Shown here: positions 8,742 to 17,772 of the stretch, piece by piece
How positions within the stretch are numbered: position 1 is the first letter of the stretch
Layout: every line of letters starts with the position of its first letter
NCBI RefSeq assembly: GCF_000424145.1
Contig: NZ_AUJI01000042.1
Span: 1 to 44,252, forward strand
Length of the DNA: 44,252 nucleotides
Direction of reading: 5' to 3'
Source of the DNA: Butyrivibrio sp. AC2005
GTDB taxonomy: Bacteria > Bacillota > Clostridia > Lachnospirales > Lachnospiraceae
Notes under the pieces: generated by a model
What the model saw: only the letters and a program-made list of their open reading frames with translations
Database searches by the model: none
Told to the model about the DNA's origin: nothing
Made by a program: the position numbers and the translations under genes

Positions 8742-9362
8742 TTATCCTTGTAATATTGTCCTCAGCTCTTCAACACTTTTGACTGTATAATCAGCTTCTC
8801 TAGGTACCCCATTTTCGCCATACCATAGCACTAGCACAGATCGAACACCAGCCCTTTTAGCACTAATTATATCACTATAACCATCTCCAACAACTATTGC
8901 CTCTTCTTTAGAACAGCACAAATTTTCTAATGCTTTCTTTATTGGTTCAGCCGATGGTTTCGGACTTTTTACATCATCTGCACAAATTAGAACATCAAAT
9001 AATTCGGACACATTATAATATTTTAAAATATCCTCTGTTCTATCATGGTCCTTTCCAGTACAGATTGCTATATTACACCCATTTCTTTTTAGACTTCTTA
9101 CTAAATCTATTGCGTCCCAATTTACTTTTATCTTGTCAACTGATTCAGAACTAATTCTTCTAAATGGTGCTGCCATGGAAGCAGGCAGCCCTAATTTTTT
9201 AAACACATTATCAACTGAATCTCCTGTATACTTAATATATTCCTCATATGTTGGACAATTATCATCTCCAACAATCTCTTCATACGCACCAAAAAATGCC
9301 GCTTTTTGTACTTCACTAGAATCAATCAAGCATCCATCAAGATCAAATATTACATTTTTCAT
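8742..9362 (-). CDS. HAD-superfamily phosphatase
   Basis: A protein of 206 residues of the phosphoglycolate-phosphatase-like HAD subgroup. Motif I FDLDGCLIDS lies at residues 5-14, with both catalytic aspartates. Motif II is ICTGKDHDRT near residue 96, the motif III lysine is in KSPKPS, and motif IV is VVGDGYSDI near residue 155. It is encoded 38 bp after an aldolase gene and in the same run as a KdsB-like cytidylyltransferase. By analogy with KdsC in Kdo synthesis, its likely job is removing the phosphate from a newly made keto-deoxy sugar acid before CMP activation. The substrate itself is inference from context; the phosphatase fold is clear. Confidence 0.85.
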   Translation of the reverse strand: MKNVIFDLDGCLIDSSEVQKAAFFGAYEEIVGDDNCPTYEEYIKYTGDSVDNVFKKLGLPASMAAPFRRISSESVDKIKVNWDAIDLVRSLKRNGCNIAICTGKDHDRTEDILKYYNVSELFDVLICADDVKSPKPSAEPIKKALENLCCSKEEAIVVGDGYSDIISAKRAGVRSVLVLWYGENGVPREADYTVKSVEELRTILQG

Positions 9363-9400
9363 TTCAAGATAATCCTTTCTTTTTTTACCGTTCGGTATTC

Positions 9401-11011
9401 TTACAAAAAAATTTCTTGATAAATACTATCTGTTATAAAATGAACGTGAAACTCTGGATGCTCTCTTTTTAAATCTTTCATCATACTATAGTTGTCATTA
9501 GCCACTTCCATTCTTTCACTTTCATCAATTCCCGGATCCAATTCTTTAGTATAAAAATTTGCGCCAACTCTTTTAAATCCATCCAAACCAGCTATGTAAC
9601 ATTCTTGGACTCCACATTTTATAAGTAGCCTGAATAGTAATATTATTGAACTATCAAAATTAACCCATCCAGATTTAATTAAAGATTTATAATTCACAAC
9701 ATAATTATCATTATCTATTTCATCCGAAACATTTGACGAAATAATCAAACGTGGATTTCCAGACGATATATATCTTTGATATTGCAAATTTTTATAGCGA
9801 CTCGCTGCACTGAAAAAAATATAGTCAAACTTGTATCCATCAATCAAGTTATTAACTCCAATAACTATTGGTGAATTATGATTAATAAAGTCATTAATCT
9901 GATTTCTATACGTAGAAACAGAAACACCAGGAGCTAACAAGAGTATAATCCTATTTTTTAATTCTAAGTTTAATTTGGAAATAATTTTGCTATCATCTAT
10001 CTGCTTATCAAAGTATTCAATATATAGTTGTTCAAGCAATGCATAATCATATGCTTTTTTTTGAGTATCATCTAATTTCTCTATTATCCCACGTAAGTCT
10101 TTAGATCTCAAATTATGTTTTTTAAGAAGCTGCTTAACATTAAATGTATGGGCATTATGCATTCCTGCAATAAAATATGGTATACTGTATCCCCATGTTG
10201 TTTTTTCCTGGGCTGCAGAAATTACTGTATCAATTAAATCCAACAATTCATTTATGTCATAATTTGCATTATGCTTAAAATCAAGAAATTGCGCTAACAG
10301 CTCAGTATGCGCATTTCCAGCACTTCTCCCGCATCCATACAATGATGAATCAACTATAACTTCTCTGCTACTACCAATTTCTACTATAAATTTTTGAGCA
10401 TTAGCATCAGCCAACATAAGATTATTATGCCCATGAAAGCCTAGCAATATCTTCTCATTCAGTCTTTCTGCAACAATTTTTGAGATATGCAACATATCAT
10501 CATCATACATAGCACCAAATGTGTCAACTATAGAATATGCATATGGCATAAAAGCATTTACAGAATTAACAAATTCCAAAATTTCTTCATCAGAATATGC
10601 AAGAGTGTCAACATGTTGTATAGCTACTTTATACCCTTTATCTCTTATTTTTTTTGCATAATCTAAAACCATTCCTATCTCGTCATGCTTAAAACAAACG
10701 CGAATAGCATCAATTGACTTTCCATCAAACTCACTAAGGTTATCAAGGTTATATCGTCCATAATCAACCAATGCGACATACATAACCTCACTCTTTTTAT
10801 TAACCAAATATGGTTCTATTTCTTCTACTCTATTAAATAAAGTGCTCCCAAATACATATGGTGTATCTTTTAAAAATCCCACCTCTATTATGTCTACATT
10901 CGCCAATTCAAGCCCATGAATCATCTTGCGAATTGACATATCTCCCCACATAAGGCCTTCTAATGGCGCTTCTCTTAGTGTGCAATCTAATAGTCTTATC
11001 TTATTATTCAT
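9401..11011 (-). CDS. HMG-CoA-lyase/hydroxy-oxovalerate-aldolase-like enzyme fused to a DUF115-like C-terminal domain
   Basis: A 536-residue protein. Residues 1 to about 310 are a DRE-TIM metallolyase domain: LLDCTLREA near residue 7 (the usual D of DRE-TIM is E here), DTFGAMYDDD near 163, the metal-binding GFHGHNN near 190 and GCGRSAGNAHTE near 226. Enzymes of this family join or split 2-keto acids and aldehydes. The extra C-terminal region has LLLAPGVSVSTY near residue 351 and GVQECYIAGLDGF near 467, resembling the NGPS and YLLGCD motifs of DUF115 proteins, including the neighbour at 13395-14279. It ends 6 bp after the KdsB-like gene, so they are co-translated. A role in making a 2-keto-3-deoxy sugar acid from pyruvate plus a sugar aldehyde is proposed, not shown. 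Confidence 0.75.
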   Translation of the reverse strand: MNNKIRLLDCTLREAPLEGLMWGDMSIRKMIHGLELANVDIIEVGFLKDTPYVFGSTLFNRVEEIEPYLVNKKSEVMYVALVDYGRYNLDNLSEFDGKSIDAIRVCFKHDEIGMVLDYAKKIRDKGYKVAIQHVDTLAYSDEEILEFVNSVNAFMPYAYSIVDTFGAMYDDDMLHISKIVAERLNEKILLGFHGHNNLMLADANAQKFIVEIGSSREVIVDSSLYGCGRSAGNAHTELLAQFLDFKHNANYDINELLDLIDTVISAAQEKTTWGYSIPYFIAGMHNAHTFNVKQLLKKHNLRSKDLRGIIEKLDDTQKKAYDYALLEQLYIEYFDKQIDDSKIISKLNLELKNRIILLLAPGVSVSTYRNQINDFINHNSPIVIGVNNLIDGYKFDYIFFSAASRYKNLQYQRYISSGNPRLIISSNVSDEIDNDNYVVNYKSLIKSGWVNFDSSIILLFRLLIKCGVQECYIAGLDGFKRVGANFYTKELDPGIDESERMEVANDNYSMMKDLKREHPEFHVHFITDSIYQEIFL

Positions 11012-11017
11012 TTAATT

Positions 11018-11794
11018 TTACCTCTGATCAAGAAGTACTCTATAATGTTCTAACTCACCTTGCTTGAGTTTATTATCAATAACCTTACGGACATATTCTA
11101 AATCCATTTGTGTATCTACTGATAAACTATCTGTATCTTCTACTTCTATGCATAGTAATTTTTTTCCATAATCAGTAAACCTTAATGTAGCAATTGCCTC
11201 TATTTTTTCAAATCTTCCTGGTGGATTTGTTGCATAAAAATCCAACATTTTTTTGTTATACCCTATCACTCCAACATGCTTGTAAAAATCATATTCTATA
11301 CTCCTATATGGATAAGGAATTGGCGTACGAGAAAAATATGTCGCATAATTGTTTTCGTCAAATACCACCTTTATATTTGAAGCATCAAGCGCTTGCACTG
11401 GATTAGTAATTTTGGTCATTAAATTTGTACCATATTCTTCATCTTGAGGGATATCTGCTGGTATAGCAGCATCTATATGCTCTGCATTTAATAATGGTTC
11501 ATCACCATTAATCTGAACATAGAAATCAGCGCTAATAGTTTGTGAAACCTCCTGAAGTCTATTAGCTGCCTCTCTATGATCCTTCCTCGTCATAATGACC
11601 GGAATGTTATTCTGCTCACAAACAGTTTTTATTCTTTCGTCATCTGTAGCAACATATATCTCATCTAATTTTTTTGCGTTTAAAACGCTCTGATAAACCC
11701 ACCATACCATTGGTCTCCCGCATATGTCCTTAAGCGCTTTTCCAGGTAACCTTGTTGAGTCATACCTTGACGCAATAACACCTACTACTTTCAT
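11018..11794 (-). CDS. KdsB-like CMP-sugar synthetase (3-deoxy-ulosonate cytidylyltransferase family)
   Basis: A 258-residue protein with the CMP-Kdo synthetase signatures: SRYDSTRLPGKAL at residues 8-20, QINGDEPLL near 93, TYFSRTPIPYP near 148 and KHVGVIGYNK near 168. Length fits KdsB (about 250). The start is set at 11794 because GGAAGGAG lies just upstream; the frame extends further but without support. KdsB activates Kdo with CTP. A Gram-positive-type polysaccharide locus with no KdsA homologue next to it suggests a different ulosonic acid as substrate. The aldolase and HAD phosphatase directly downstream could supply it. I leave the symbol empty because the true substrate is uncertain. 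Confidence 0.85.
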   Translation of the reverse strand: MKVVGVIASRYDSTRLPGKALKDICGRPMVWWVYQSVLNAKKLDEIYVATDDERIKTVCEQNNIPVIMTRKDHREAANRLQEVSQTISADFYVQINGDEPLLNAEHIDAAIPADIPQDEEYGTNLMTKITNPVQALDASNIKVVFDENNYATYFSRTPIPYPYRSIEYDFYKHVGVIGYNKKMLDFYATNPPGRFEKIEAIATLRFTDYGKKLLCIEVEDTDSLSVDTQMDLEYVRKVIDNKLKQGELEHYRVLLDQR

Positions 11795-11858
11795 TTTTTT
11801 ACTCCTTCCATAAAAACATAAATTATTTATTACTAAGCCCTGACCATATAGCACAATA

Positions 11859-13289
11859 TCAAAGCTTATTTCTACGCTTATTTAAATGTTTTAGTAAATA
11901 ACACATTTCCTTCCTATATAGCAGTAAAATCATGCAAAACAGAATTAAATGCAAGAATACTGAATTAATAACTGTATGTTCAAAAAAAACTTGAACACAT
12001 ATTAATACATAAGAAATAATATCTCTAGCTATATTTATTTTTAAAATCATATACTTTTTTACACAAATAAATCTAATTAACCAAATCACAGCAAAAGATA
12101 TAACAGTCGCTATTGCAGCCCCAACCTCTCCATAACCAGGTATTAAAACAAGATTCAATATCGAATTCAAAGCAGCTGCTGTTACTGTTGAAACAGCAAA
12201 TATCTTAGAATTTTTTACTGCGACAAAAATACTTCCTAAAAAACTACTCATCGCAGAAAAAACAGTTGCAATAACCAAGATAGATGAGCATCTCCAAGCA
12301 GCATAGAAATCTTTGGCAAACAAAATTTTCGCAAGTGGAATATTAAACATAATTAATATGCTACAACTTGTCATAAGAGTAAAATTGTATAATGAATAAA
12401 TATTTTTAAAAAAATTGTTTTTGTCATTTTTATCATACTCTTTTATAGCAGAAAGATTCCATGCTTGACTAAATATTTGGTTAACAATGTTTAAGATGGT
12501 TGGAATTTTGGAAGCAACTGCATATAAACCATTTAGTGCTACGTTATGAAAAAAAATAATAAAGTATCTATCGAGGCTCGCATTAATCCACCACGCTACT
12601 CCATTAAATACTAATGGAAGTGAATATTTTATCATTTGCATTCCTTTTTCATGACTGCACTTTTGTTTAAGCACTCCCTTCTCATTTTTTATGATCACAA
12701 TAATTCCATATAGCAAGGTTATAAAATATCCCGATGTCATTGATATCAAGTATCCTTTTAACCCCATGTTGTACATGAACAAAAATAATATATTAAATAA
12801 AACTGTCGTTACTGAAAGCAGTATACCTGATATCGCCACAGCAACTATTTTATTAATTGCACGAAGATAATTTGAAATAAGCTGATAAAATGCACTAAAG
12901 CAAACTAATAAATACAAGAAAAAATACAAATATAAATCCCATTTTATCGGGTTAAAGAAGGCTATAACTGAAAGAATCAGCCCAAATAAACTTACCCCAC
13001 TCAGAACAACCTTGATACCATATAAGAAAACCCCTTGTCTTTCTGTATAACTTTCTATTGCAAATCTCAGAACCGCATCTGCAATACAGATCGTAACGAA
13101 AAAAACAATCAAACTGGATGAGGTTGACAGCAGATCTGCTACACCAAATTCTGATGTGGTCAAAATACTAGTATAAAATGGAACCATTATAAAAGCTAAT
13201 AATTTTGAGCCAAAAGAACTAACTGTAAATAAAATAGTATTCTTAGCCAGAAATTTGTATTTGTTTTCTTTCATATAATAACGAATCAT
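11859..13289 (-). CDS. Wzx-type polysaccharide flippase (MOP superfamily)
   Basis: A 476-residue, almost wholly hydrophobic protein with about 12-14 membrane segments. The N-terminus FLAKNTILFTVSSFGSKLLA, followed by VPFYTSILTTSEFGVADL, is the usual opening of polysaccharide-export flippases. Such proteins move undecaprenyl-pyrophosphate-linked repeat units across the membrane before polymerisation by Wzy. It is the only flippase in the locus. It sits between the DUF115-like gene and the KdsB-like gene. No good ribosome site precedes either the ATG at 13289 or the one five codons later (13274), so the exact start is open. Confidence 0.9.
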   Translation of the reverse strand: MIRYYMKENKYKFLAKNTILFTVSSFGSKLLAFIMVPFYTSILTTSEFGVADLLSTSSSLIVFFVTICIADAVLRFAIESYTERQGVFLYGIKVVLSGVSLFGLILSVIAFFNPIKWDLYLYFFLYLLVCFSAFYQLISNYLRAINKIVAVAISGILLSVTTVLFNILFLFMYNMGLKGYLISMTSGYFITLLYGIIVIIKNEKGVLKQKCSHEKGMQMIKYSLPLVFNGVAWWINASLDRYFIIFFHNVALNGLYAVASKIPTILNIVNQIFSQAWNLSAIKEYDKNDKNNFFKNIYSLYNFTLMTSCSILIMFNIPLAKILFAKDFYAAWRCSSILVIATVFSAMSSFLGSIFVAVKNSKIFAVSTVTAAALNSILNLVLIPGYGEVGAAIATVISFAVIWLIRFICVKKYMILKINIARDIISYVLICVQVFFEHTVINSVFLHLILFCMILLLYRKEMCYLLKHLNKRRNKL

Positions 13290-13394
13290 TTCTATTGCAA
13301 ATCAACTATATATTTATGGTCAACCATCAATCCTCTTTCCCAAAAATATACTACAATAAAAAATCCTCTCTAACTCCTTCCTTGCTGAAATATA

Positions 13395-14279
13395 CTAATT
13401 ATTTAATACATCATCCAATTTCATCCGCGGTATACTATCAATAACTGTTTCAGCAGAACAATTAATAAGCTTTATTTGCCGTCCCAAACAATAGTTATAC
13501 AATATCCGATAGTCCTTCAATTCGCCTAAATAAGCCTCTACATACGCCTCCAATGACTTATCATTAACAAGCTTTTGCATACGTTTTTTTTCTGCCTCTG
13601 ACATCACATACCCATAATCATATTCGGTATCCTTTTTCAATGCAGACTTAACAATATTGGCGATTCCTGTATTATCACATCCAAGAAGATATATTTCTGA
13701 AAATCCCATATATATCGCCATGGTAATACACCATTGAACCACTGAACCAAATTGAGGCGTAAATTTAGAATAATCTATTTTTTCATCCATATGATCCTCA
13801 AGTTTATATGTAGAACAAAAATAAGACACTCTCATATTTTTGTTTATTCCATGAGAAGTTACAAATCCGCGTTTACCAATTGGAAAAAAGGATACTACAT
13901 CAGCATTATCCATAGAGATTTTTTTCATTGTTTCTATTACTTCTTTTGAACCATCACTATTATCATCTTTAAAAAAAGATTCATCCGCCCAAAAATGATA
14001 ATTACTCTTTATGTCAACAGCATTTTCAAACCTTGCAAACTGATTCACAGTAAATACATATTCATTTTTTAAATCAGCAAAGTTTACAGCTTTTATTGAT
14101 GGCCCATTTCCCAAAATAAAACATCTCTTTCCTAAATGTATATTCTCAAATTTCTTGTTTTTTAAAAGAATTTCCTTTTTGTTCTTATTGATTATGGTCC
14201 AAAACATATATAATAATGTGTTATTCATATGTTTTGCCATACTCTTTTTTATTAAAACTTTTTTCTTCTCAATATTCAT
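13395..14279 (-). CDS. DUF115/Maf-like protein, probable glycosyltransferase
   Basis: A 294-residue soluble protein. Residues about 50-64, CFILGNGPSIKAV, match the NGPS motif shared by DUF115 proteins and GT42 sialyltransferases; VFTVNQFARF follows, as in sialyltransferases where an N-Q pair near the donor site is conserved. Near residue 190, MGFSEIYLLGCD is the second DUF115 hallmark. DUF115 includes the Maf flagellin glycosyltransferases, which use CMP-nonulosonic acids. Its location in the run with a KdsB-like CMP-sugar synthetase suggests that it transfers the CMP-activated sugar. It starts with AAAGGAG upstream of the ATG at 14279. Alternatives are another DUF115 activity such as a pyrophosphokinase, but the context argues against this. 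Confidence 0.65.
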   Translation of the reverse strand: MNIEKKKVLIKKSMAKHMNNTLLYMFWTIINKNKKEILLKNKKFENIHLGKRCFILGNGPSIKAVNFADLKNEYVFTVNQFARFENAVDIKSNYHFWADESFFKDDNSDGSKEVIETMKKISMDNADVVSFFPIGKRGFVTSHGINKNMRVSYFCSTYKLEDHMDEKIDYSKFTPQFGSVVQWCITMAIYMGFSEIYLLGCDNTGIANIVKSALKKDTEYDYGYVMSEAEKKRMQKLVNDKSLEAYVEAYLGELKDYRILYNYCLGRQIKLINCSAETVIDSIPRMKLDDVLNN

Positions 14280-14348
14280 AGCTGGTCTCCTTTACGATCA
14301 TCAAAAATGACCCTATCTCCCTTTAACTTTTCCAAATAAATAAAAACC

Positions 14349-14903
14349 TTATTCCAATTTTCTAATAAACCGTGCCGGATTACCTCCCCATATTTCTTTC
14401 GTTGGAACGTTCTGTGTAACCACAGATCCTGCTCCAATAACAGAATATTCTCCAATTTCCACACCTTTTAATATTATACTTGCAGCGCCAATCCAAGCAC
14501 CCTTTCTTATCCTTACAGGTTTTGTTCTAACACCTACATCTGGTTTTTCCATGCGTTCTGAGTAAATCAAAGAGTGGAAATCAGAATCCCATATTATACA
14601 ATTTCCACCTAACAGAACATCATCATCTATTGTAACACTCTCATACGATGTTATTTCTACTCTTGTCATCCCTACATTATTGCCAACTTTTATTTTCCCA
14701 TTTCCCACTGTTCTAAAATGCGATTGAAATCCACCCGCCGTTGGATTAACATTAGGAGTTGAAATAATTGTTACATCATTTCCAAAAAAAATTGAATTTT
14801 TAACACCATGAAACCATGCTCTTCCGCGAATCTTCATATTTTTACCACATGTGACACCTTTATATTTAATCCATATCCCATTCCAAATTCTATCGAGCAA
14901 CAT
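14349..14903 (-). CDS. Left-handed beta-helix (hexapeptide-repeat) acyltransferase
   Basis: A 184-residue protein made largely of imperfect hexapeptide repeats such as IKVGNNVG, VTIDDDVLLG and VEIGEYSVIGAGSVV. It ends with the sequence WGGNPARFIRKLE, typical of the CysE/LacA/WcaF group of sugar O- and N-acetyltransferases. The catalytic histidine is probably in the WDSDFHSL loop. These enzymes act as cytoplasmic trimers, usually with acetyl-CoA. It lies 26 bp after a second member of the same family, so two different sugar positions may be acetylated. AGAGGAT precedes the ATG. The acceptor sugar is unknown. Confidence 0.85.
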   Translation of the reverse strand: MLLDRIWNGIWIKYKGVTCGKNMKIRGRAWFHGVKNSIFFGNDVTIISTPNVNPTAGGFQSHFRTVGNGKIKVGNNVGMTRVEITSYESVTIDDDVLLGGNCIIWDSDFHSLIYSERMEKPDVGVRTKPVRIRKGAWIGAASIILKGVEIGEYSVIGAGSVVTQNVPTKEIWGGNPARFIRKLE

Positions 14904-14929
14904 ATAATAATCCTCTTAGTCCTAGCATA

Positions 14930-15643
14930 TTAAATGAAATGTCTGTATTTTCTAGGTAATTCATAATCCAAATTATTATTTCGTGTTCCAATTTTTCTAG
15001 CCGGTACCCCCCCATATATGCAAAATTGCAAATCACAAGGTTTTGTTAAAACAGCACCAGCCGCAATAACATCTCCCTTTGATATATTCGCACCTGGTAA
15101 TATTGACGTTCTAGAACTAATCCAAGCATATTCTCCAATATATACTGGTTTTTCTTGCCCTATCGTACCAAATGATTCAGAATTCACATCATGTTGAACA
15201 GTCCAAACCCAAACGCCCGTACTAATATTTACATTATCTTTAATAACAATCTTCTTTCGAGCATCCAAAATAACTTTATCACCTATAGAACAGTGATTTC
15301 CTATTGTAATATTCCATGGATTTCTTGCCTCTAATCCATAATAAATAACTGTTCCTTTTCCTATACTCATTCTAAAAACATATCTATATAAAAAGAGACG
15401 AAAATGATGTGAAGGCACATAACCAACAATCTTAAAATACAAAAATGAAAAACTATTAATCCAACTATAGATATCAAAAATCAGACTTACAATAACGCTT
15501 TTATCCTGCTTTTCATTGCTTGATTGTACTTCACTATCATTTTTCTTAGAAGACTGATTCTTTGAAAACTCACAAAAGCAAGCCTCACATATATTTATAA
15601 AAACGAATAATCCAAGAATTATTAGCACTTTTAAATTTATCAC
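14930..15643 (-). CDS. Hexapeptide-repeat acyltransferase with N-terminal membrane segment
   Basis: A 237-residue protein. A hydrophobic N-terminus (LKVLIILGLFVFINICEACF) is followed by a charged linker of about 30 residues and then a left-handed beta-helix domain with WNITIGNHCSIGDKV and ISKGDVIAAGAVLTK. The active-site loop is probably VWTVQHDVNS and the end YGGVPARKIG. This layout fits membrane-associated WcaF-like acetyltransferases of polysaccharide loci. Translation starts at a GTG that overlaps the stop of the preceding glycosyltransferase gene (GTGA), which fixes the start and implies coupling. Several cysteines occur in the N-terminal segment, which is unusual but unexplained. Confidence 0.8.
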   Translation of the reverse strand: MINLKVLIILGLFVFINICEACFCEFSKNQSSKKNDSEVQSSNEKQDKSVIVSLIFDIYSWINSFSFLYFKIVGYVPSHHFRLFLYRYVFRMSIGKGTVIYYGLEARNPWNITIGNHCSIGDKVILDARKKIVIKDNVNISTGVWVWTVQHDVNSESFGTIGQEKPVYIGEYAWISSRTSILPGANISKGDVIAAGAVLTKPCDLQFCIYGGVPARKIGTRNNNLDYELPRKYRHFI

Positions 15644-16695
15644 TGTATATATACCTCAATAGCTTTTACTAATCGATCCTGTATGTTTTCTTTGCGAAAT
15701 GCTTCTACATCAGGATTATAATTCTCTGCTAGTTTATTAAGCCCTTCCATCGTAATTGGCAATTCACTAATACTACTATACCCTATACCAGATATCTTAT
15801 TATTTGATAATAACCACTCCGGTGCTATTGGTATAGAATTAAGAAAAATGCTCTCTAGCAGTATCCCACTTGTCGCATTTTCATATCGTTCTTTTTTGTA
15901 TGGAAGCAGTGTATATTTTGACTCTGCAATGAGCGAATAATATTCATCAAATGGCAATACTCTATCTTCTATAGTAATATTGTCTTCTGATATGTCCTTC
16001 AGACTTTTGTATTCATCCTTATCCATAAAGTCACCGGCAATATATACCTTAATTTCCGTTCCGGCAAAATGTCTTACAACTCCTTCCAGATCCTTGGTTC
16101 CTCTCATAGCGCCAAGACAAACTAGTTGCTCCTTCTTTTTTACATCTTTATATTTTTCATATTTCTCAGAATAATAGAAGTCAGGAAGAGTTATCTGATT
16201 ATCAAATAGCTTTAAGGATGGATTAGTAACAATATATAGAGCAACATCGTCTACAGCACGCATACAAATTCTACCAAGTAGCCTCCGTAATGATGAGCTA
16301 TAAGTCTTCATATCATCAATAATATCTCTGTACAATGTAACCATAATATGTGGTCTTTTTTTTCTTTTCATTGCCAAATATAAATACATAACCCAGTCGA
16401 CATTCGTAAACCAGATTATGTCATAATCTTTTGCAAATGAAAATACCTTATTAAGATTCTTCCATCTTGAAATAAGCATAAGTGCTTTATTACCCTTATG
16501 AAAATTTCCTTTTACTTTTATAACCTCATATCCAGTAATCAGTCCCCCACTTAAACTTTCACTACAAAAAAGAGTTATATTATATTTATTCTTTAAAAGA
16601 TCCGCTGACTCTTCAAGTACTTTAGGCGCATGCCCTACAGGTTCTTTGTTTTCATTTTCTAAATTTATATATTCTGCTATTGCAACCTTTTTCAT
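15640..16695 (-). CDS. GT-B fold glycosyltransferase
   Basis: A 351-residue protein with two Rossmann-like halves and no membrane segment. The C-terminal half carries LVCLGAMRGTKDLEGVVRHF and VYIAGDFMDKDEY, the usual GT4-like strand-loop pattern, and later YTLLPYKKERYENATSGILLESI, where the acidic E of the donor-binding region is expected. N-terminal similarity to typical GT4 enzymes is weak. It overlaps its neighbours by 4 bp on both sides (ATGA upstream, GTGA downstream), showing tight coupling with the acyltransferases. It is one of three GT-B enzymes in the locus that probably build the repeat unit on the inner face of the membrane. Donor and linkage are unknown. Confidence 0.75.
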   Translation of the reverse strand: MKKVAIAEYINLENENKEPVGHAPKVLEESADLLKNKYNITLFCSESLSGGLITGYEVIKVKGNFHKGNKALMLISRWKNLNKVFSFAKDYDIIWFTNVDWVMYLYLAMKRKKRPHIMVTLYRDIIDDMKTYSSSLRRLLGRICMRAVDDVALYIVTNPSLKLFDNQITLPDFYYSEKYEKYKDVKKKEQLVCLGAMRGTKDLEGVVRHFAGTEIKVYIAGDFMDKDEYKSLKDISEDNITIEDRVLPFDEYYSLIAESKYTLLPYKKERYENATSGILLESIFLNSIPIAPEWLLSNNKISGIGYSSISELPITMEGLNKLAENYNPDVEAFRKENIQDRLVKAIEVYIQ

Positions 16696-17744
16696 ATCTT
16701 TCTTTTCCTTAAAAAATTATCCACATGCTTTATAAGCACATTTAATAACATAAAATCAATAATAGCCGTAACTACAAGAGCAACAACTACAATAGTCAGT
16801 ACCGCCAGTATAAATGACACCGCACACTTTAAGTTCAAACTCATAATAAAATTATTTACACGGCCAAGAAACACACTATGAAATAAATAAATTGAATACG
16901 TATGCTTTGACAGTCTGGTTAATATTTGCTTCACAAAATCAGTTTTTATTATTAGCACTTTATCAAATAGAATATATACTCCTACCACAAAGATTGTAAA
17001 TAATGGTGAAATATCATATGCATTCTTTGCCACTACAACCTCAGCAAGACTCGTCTTTTGTACATAAGTAATAATCAGTGAAACTGCTCCTGCAACAATT
17101 ATCCATGTTATATGACGCTTATTCTTTATTTTTTCGAGAGTGTAACCCAATATCAAATATATGAACCACTCCGGAAAAATCCATCCCTGAAATGGAAATG
17201 GTGCATTCCCAAATATATCTGCATATACTAATATAGCAACTGTATTCCACCCCATACCTATTAAAAGAAGAGCCGAAAGTTGCTTATTATCTAAACATCT
17301 TATAATTATTGCAACAAAAGGTGTGCTCAAGGTAATACCTATCATCCAGTACATAAACCAAAGATGTGTAGCTATTTGCCCTGTGAAAAGTCCTTTTATA
17401 AACCCCACCCAGTATGCCATGTAATAGAGGGGGGTAGTATGAACATTTTTCCACGTATATAATAAAAACGAATAAAACACAAATGGTACAACCAAAACTG
17501 AAATCTTGTGTTTATACCAATCGATTATATCCTCTGCACTTCTAAACTCCTTAGCCAAATTGAATTTTCCACTTAGCATAAAAAACAGTGGATTACATGT
17601 AAAGAATATTGCTTGCAATAGCTGTGCTGCATTTCCATCAAAATAGTAGTTTACCGTATGAACTGAAATAACAAACACCATTGCAATACATCTTATCAAA
17701 TCACTTTGAACTAATCTTGTATTATTATTTGCCTCAATTTTCAC
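16692..17744 (-). CDS. Acyltransferase-3 family membrane O-acyltransferase
   Basis: A 350-residue protein with about ten hydrophobic segments. Near the N-terminus are LIRCIAMVFVISVHTVNYYF, in which the histidine matches the conserved acyltransferase-3 (OafA/WecH-like) active-site region, and FFTCNPLFFMLSG. Members O-acetylate or O-succinylate surface polysaccharide across the membrane. It overlaps the next gene by 4 bp (ATGA). With two soluble hexapeptide acyltransferases nearby, the glycan is probably heavily decorated. The acyl group and acceptor cannot be read from sequence. Confidence 0.85.
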   Translation of the reverse strand: MKIEANNNTRLVQSDLIRCIAMVFVISVHTVNYYFDGNAAQLLQAIFFTCNPLFFMLSGKFNLAKEFRSAEDIIDWYKHKISVLVVPFVFYSFLLYTWKNVHTTPLYYMAYWVGFIKGLFTGQIATHLWFMYWMIGITLSTPFVAIIIRCLDNKQLSALLLIGMGWNTVAILVYADIFGNAPFPFQGWIFPEWFIYLILGYTLEKIKNKRHITWIIVAGAVSLIITYVQKTSLAEVVVAKNAYDISPLFTIFVVGVYILFDKVLIIKTDFVKQILTRLSKHTYSIYLFHSVFLGRVNNFIMSLNLKCAVSFILAVLTIVVVALVVTAIIDFMLLNVLIKHVDNFLRKRKI

Positions 17745-17772
17745 AATTTATACCTTTAGTTTAAGTTACTCA

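Noticed and set aside
14276..14464. Short minus-strand frame of 62 codons between the acyltransferase and DUF115 genes
   Set aside because: It lies in another frame over the C-terminal part of the hexapeptide acyltransferase gene, whose repeats continue through it.
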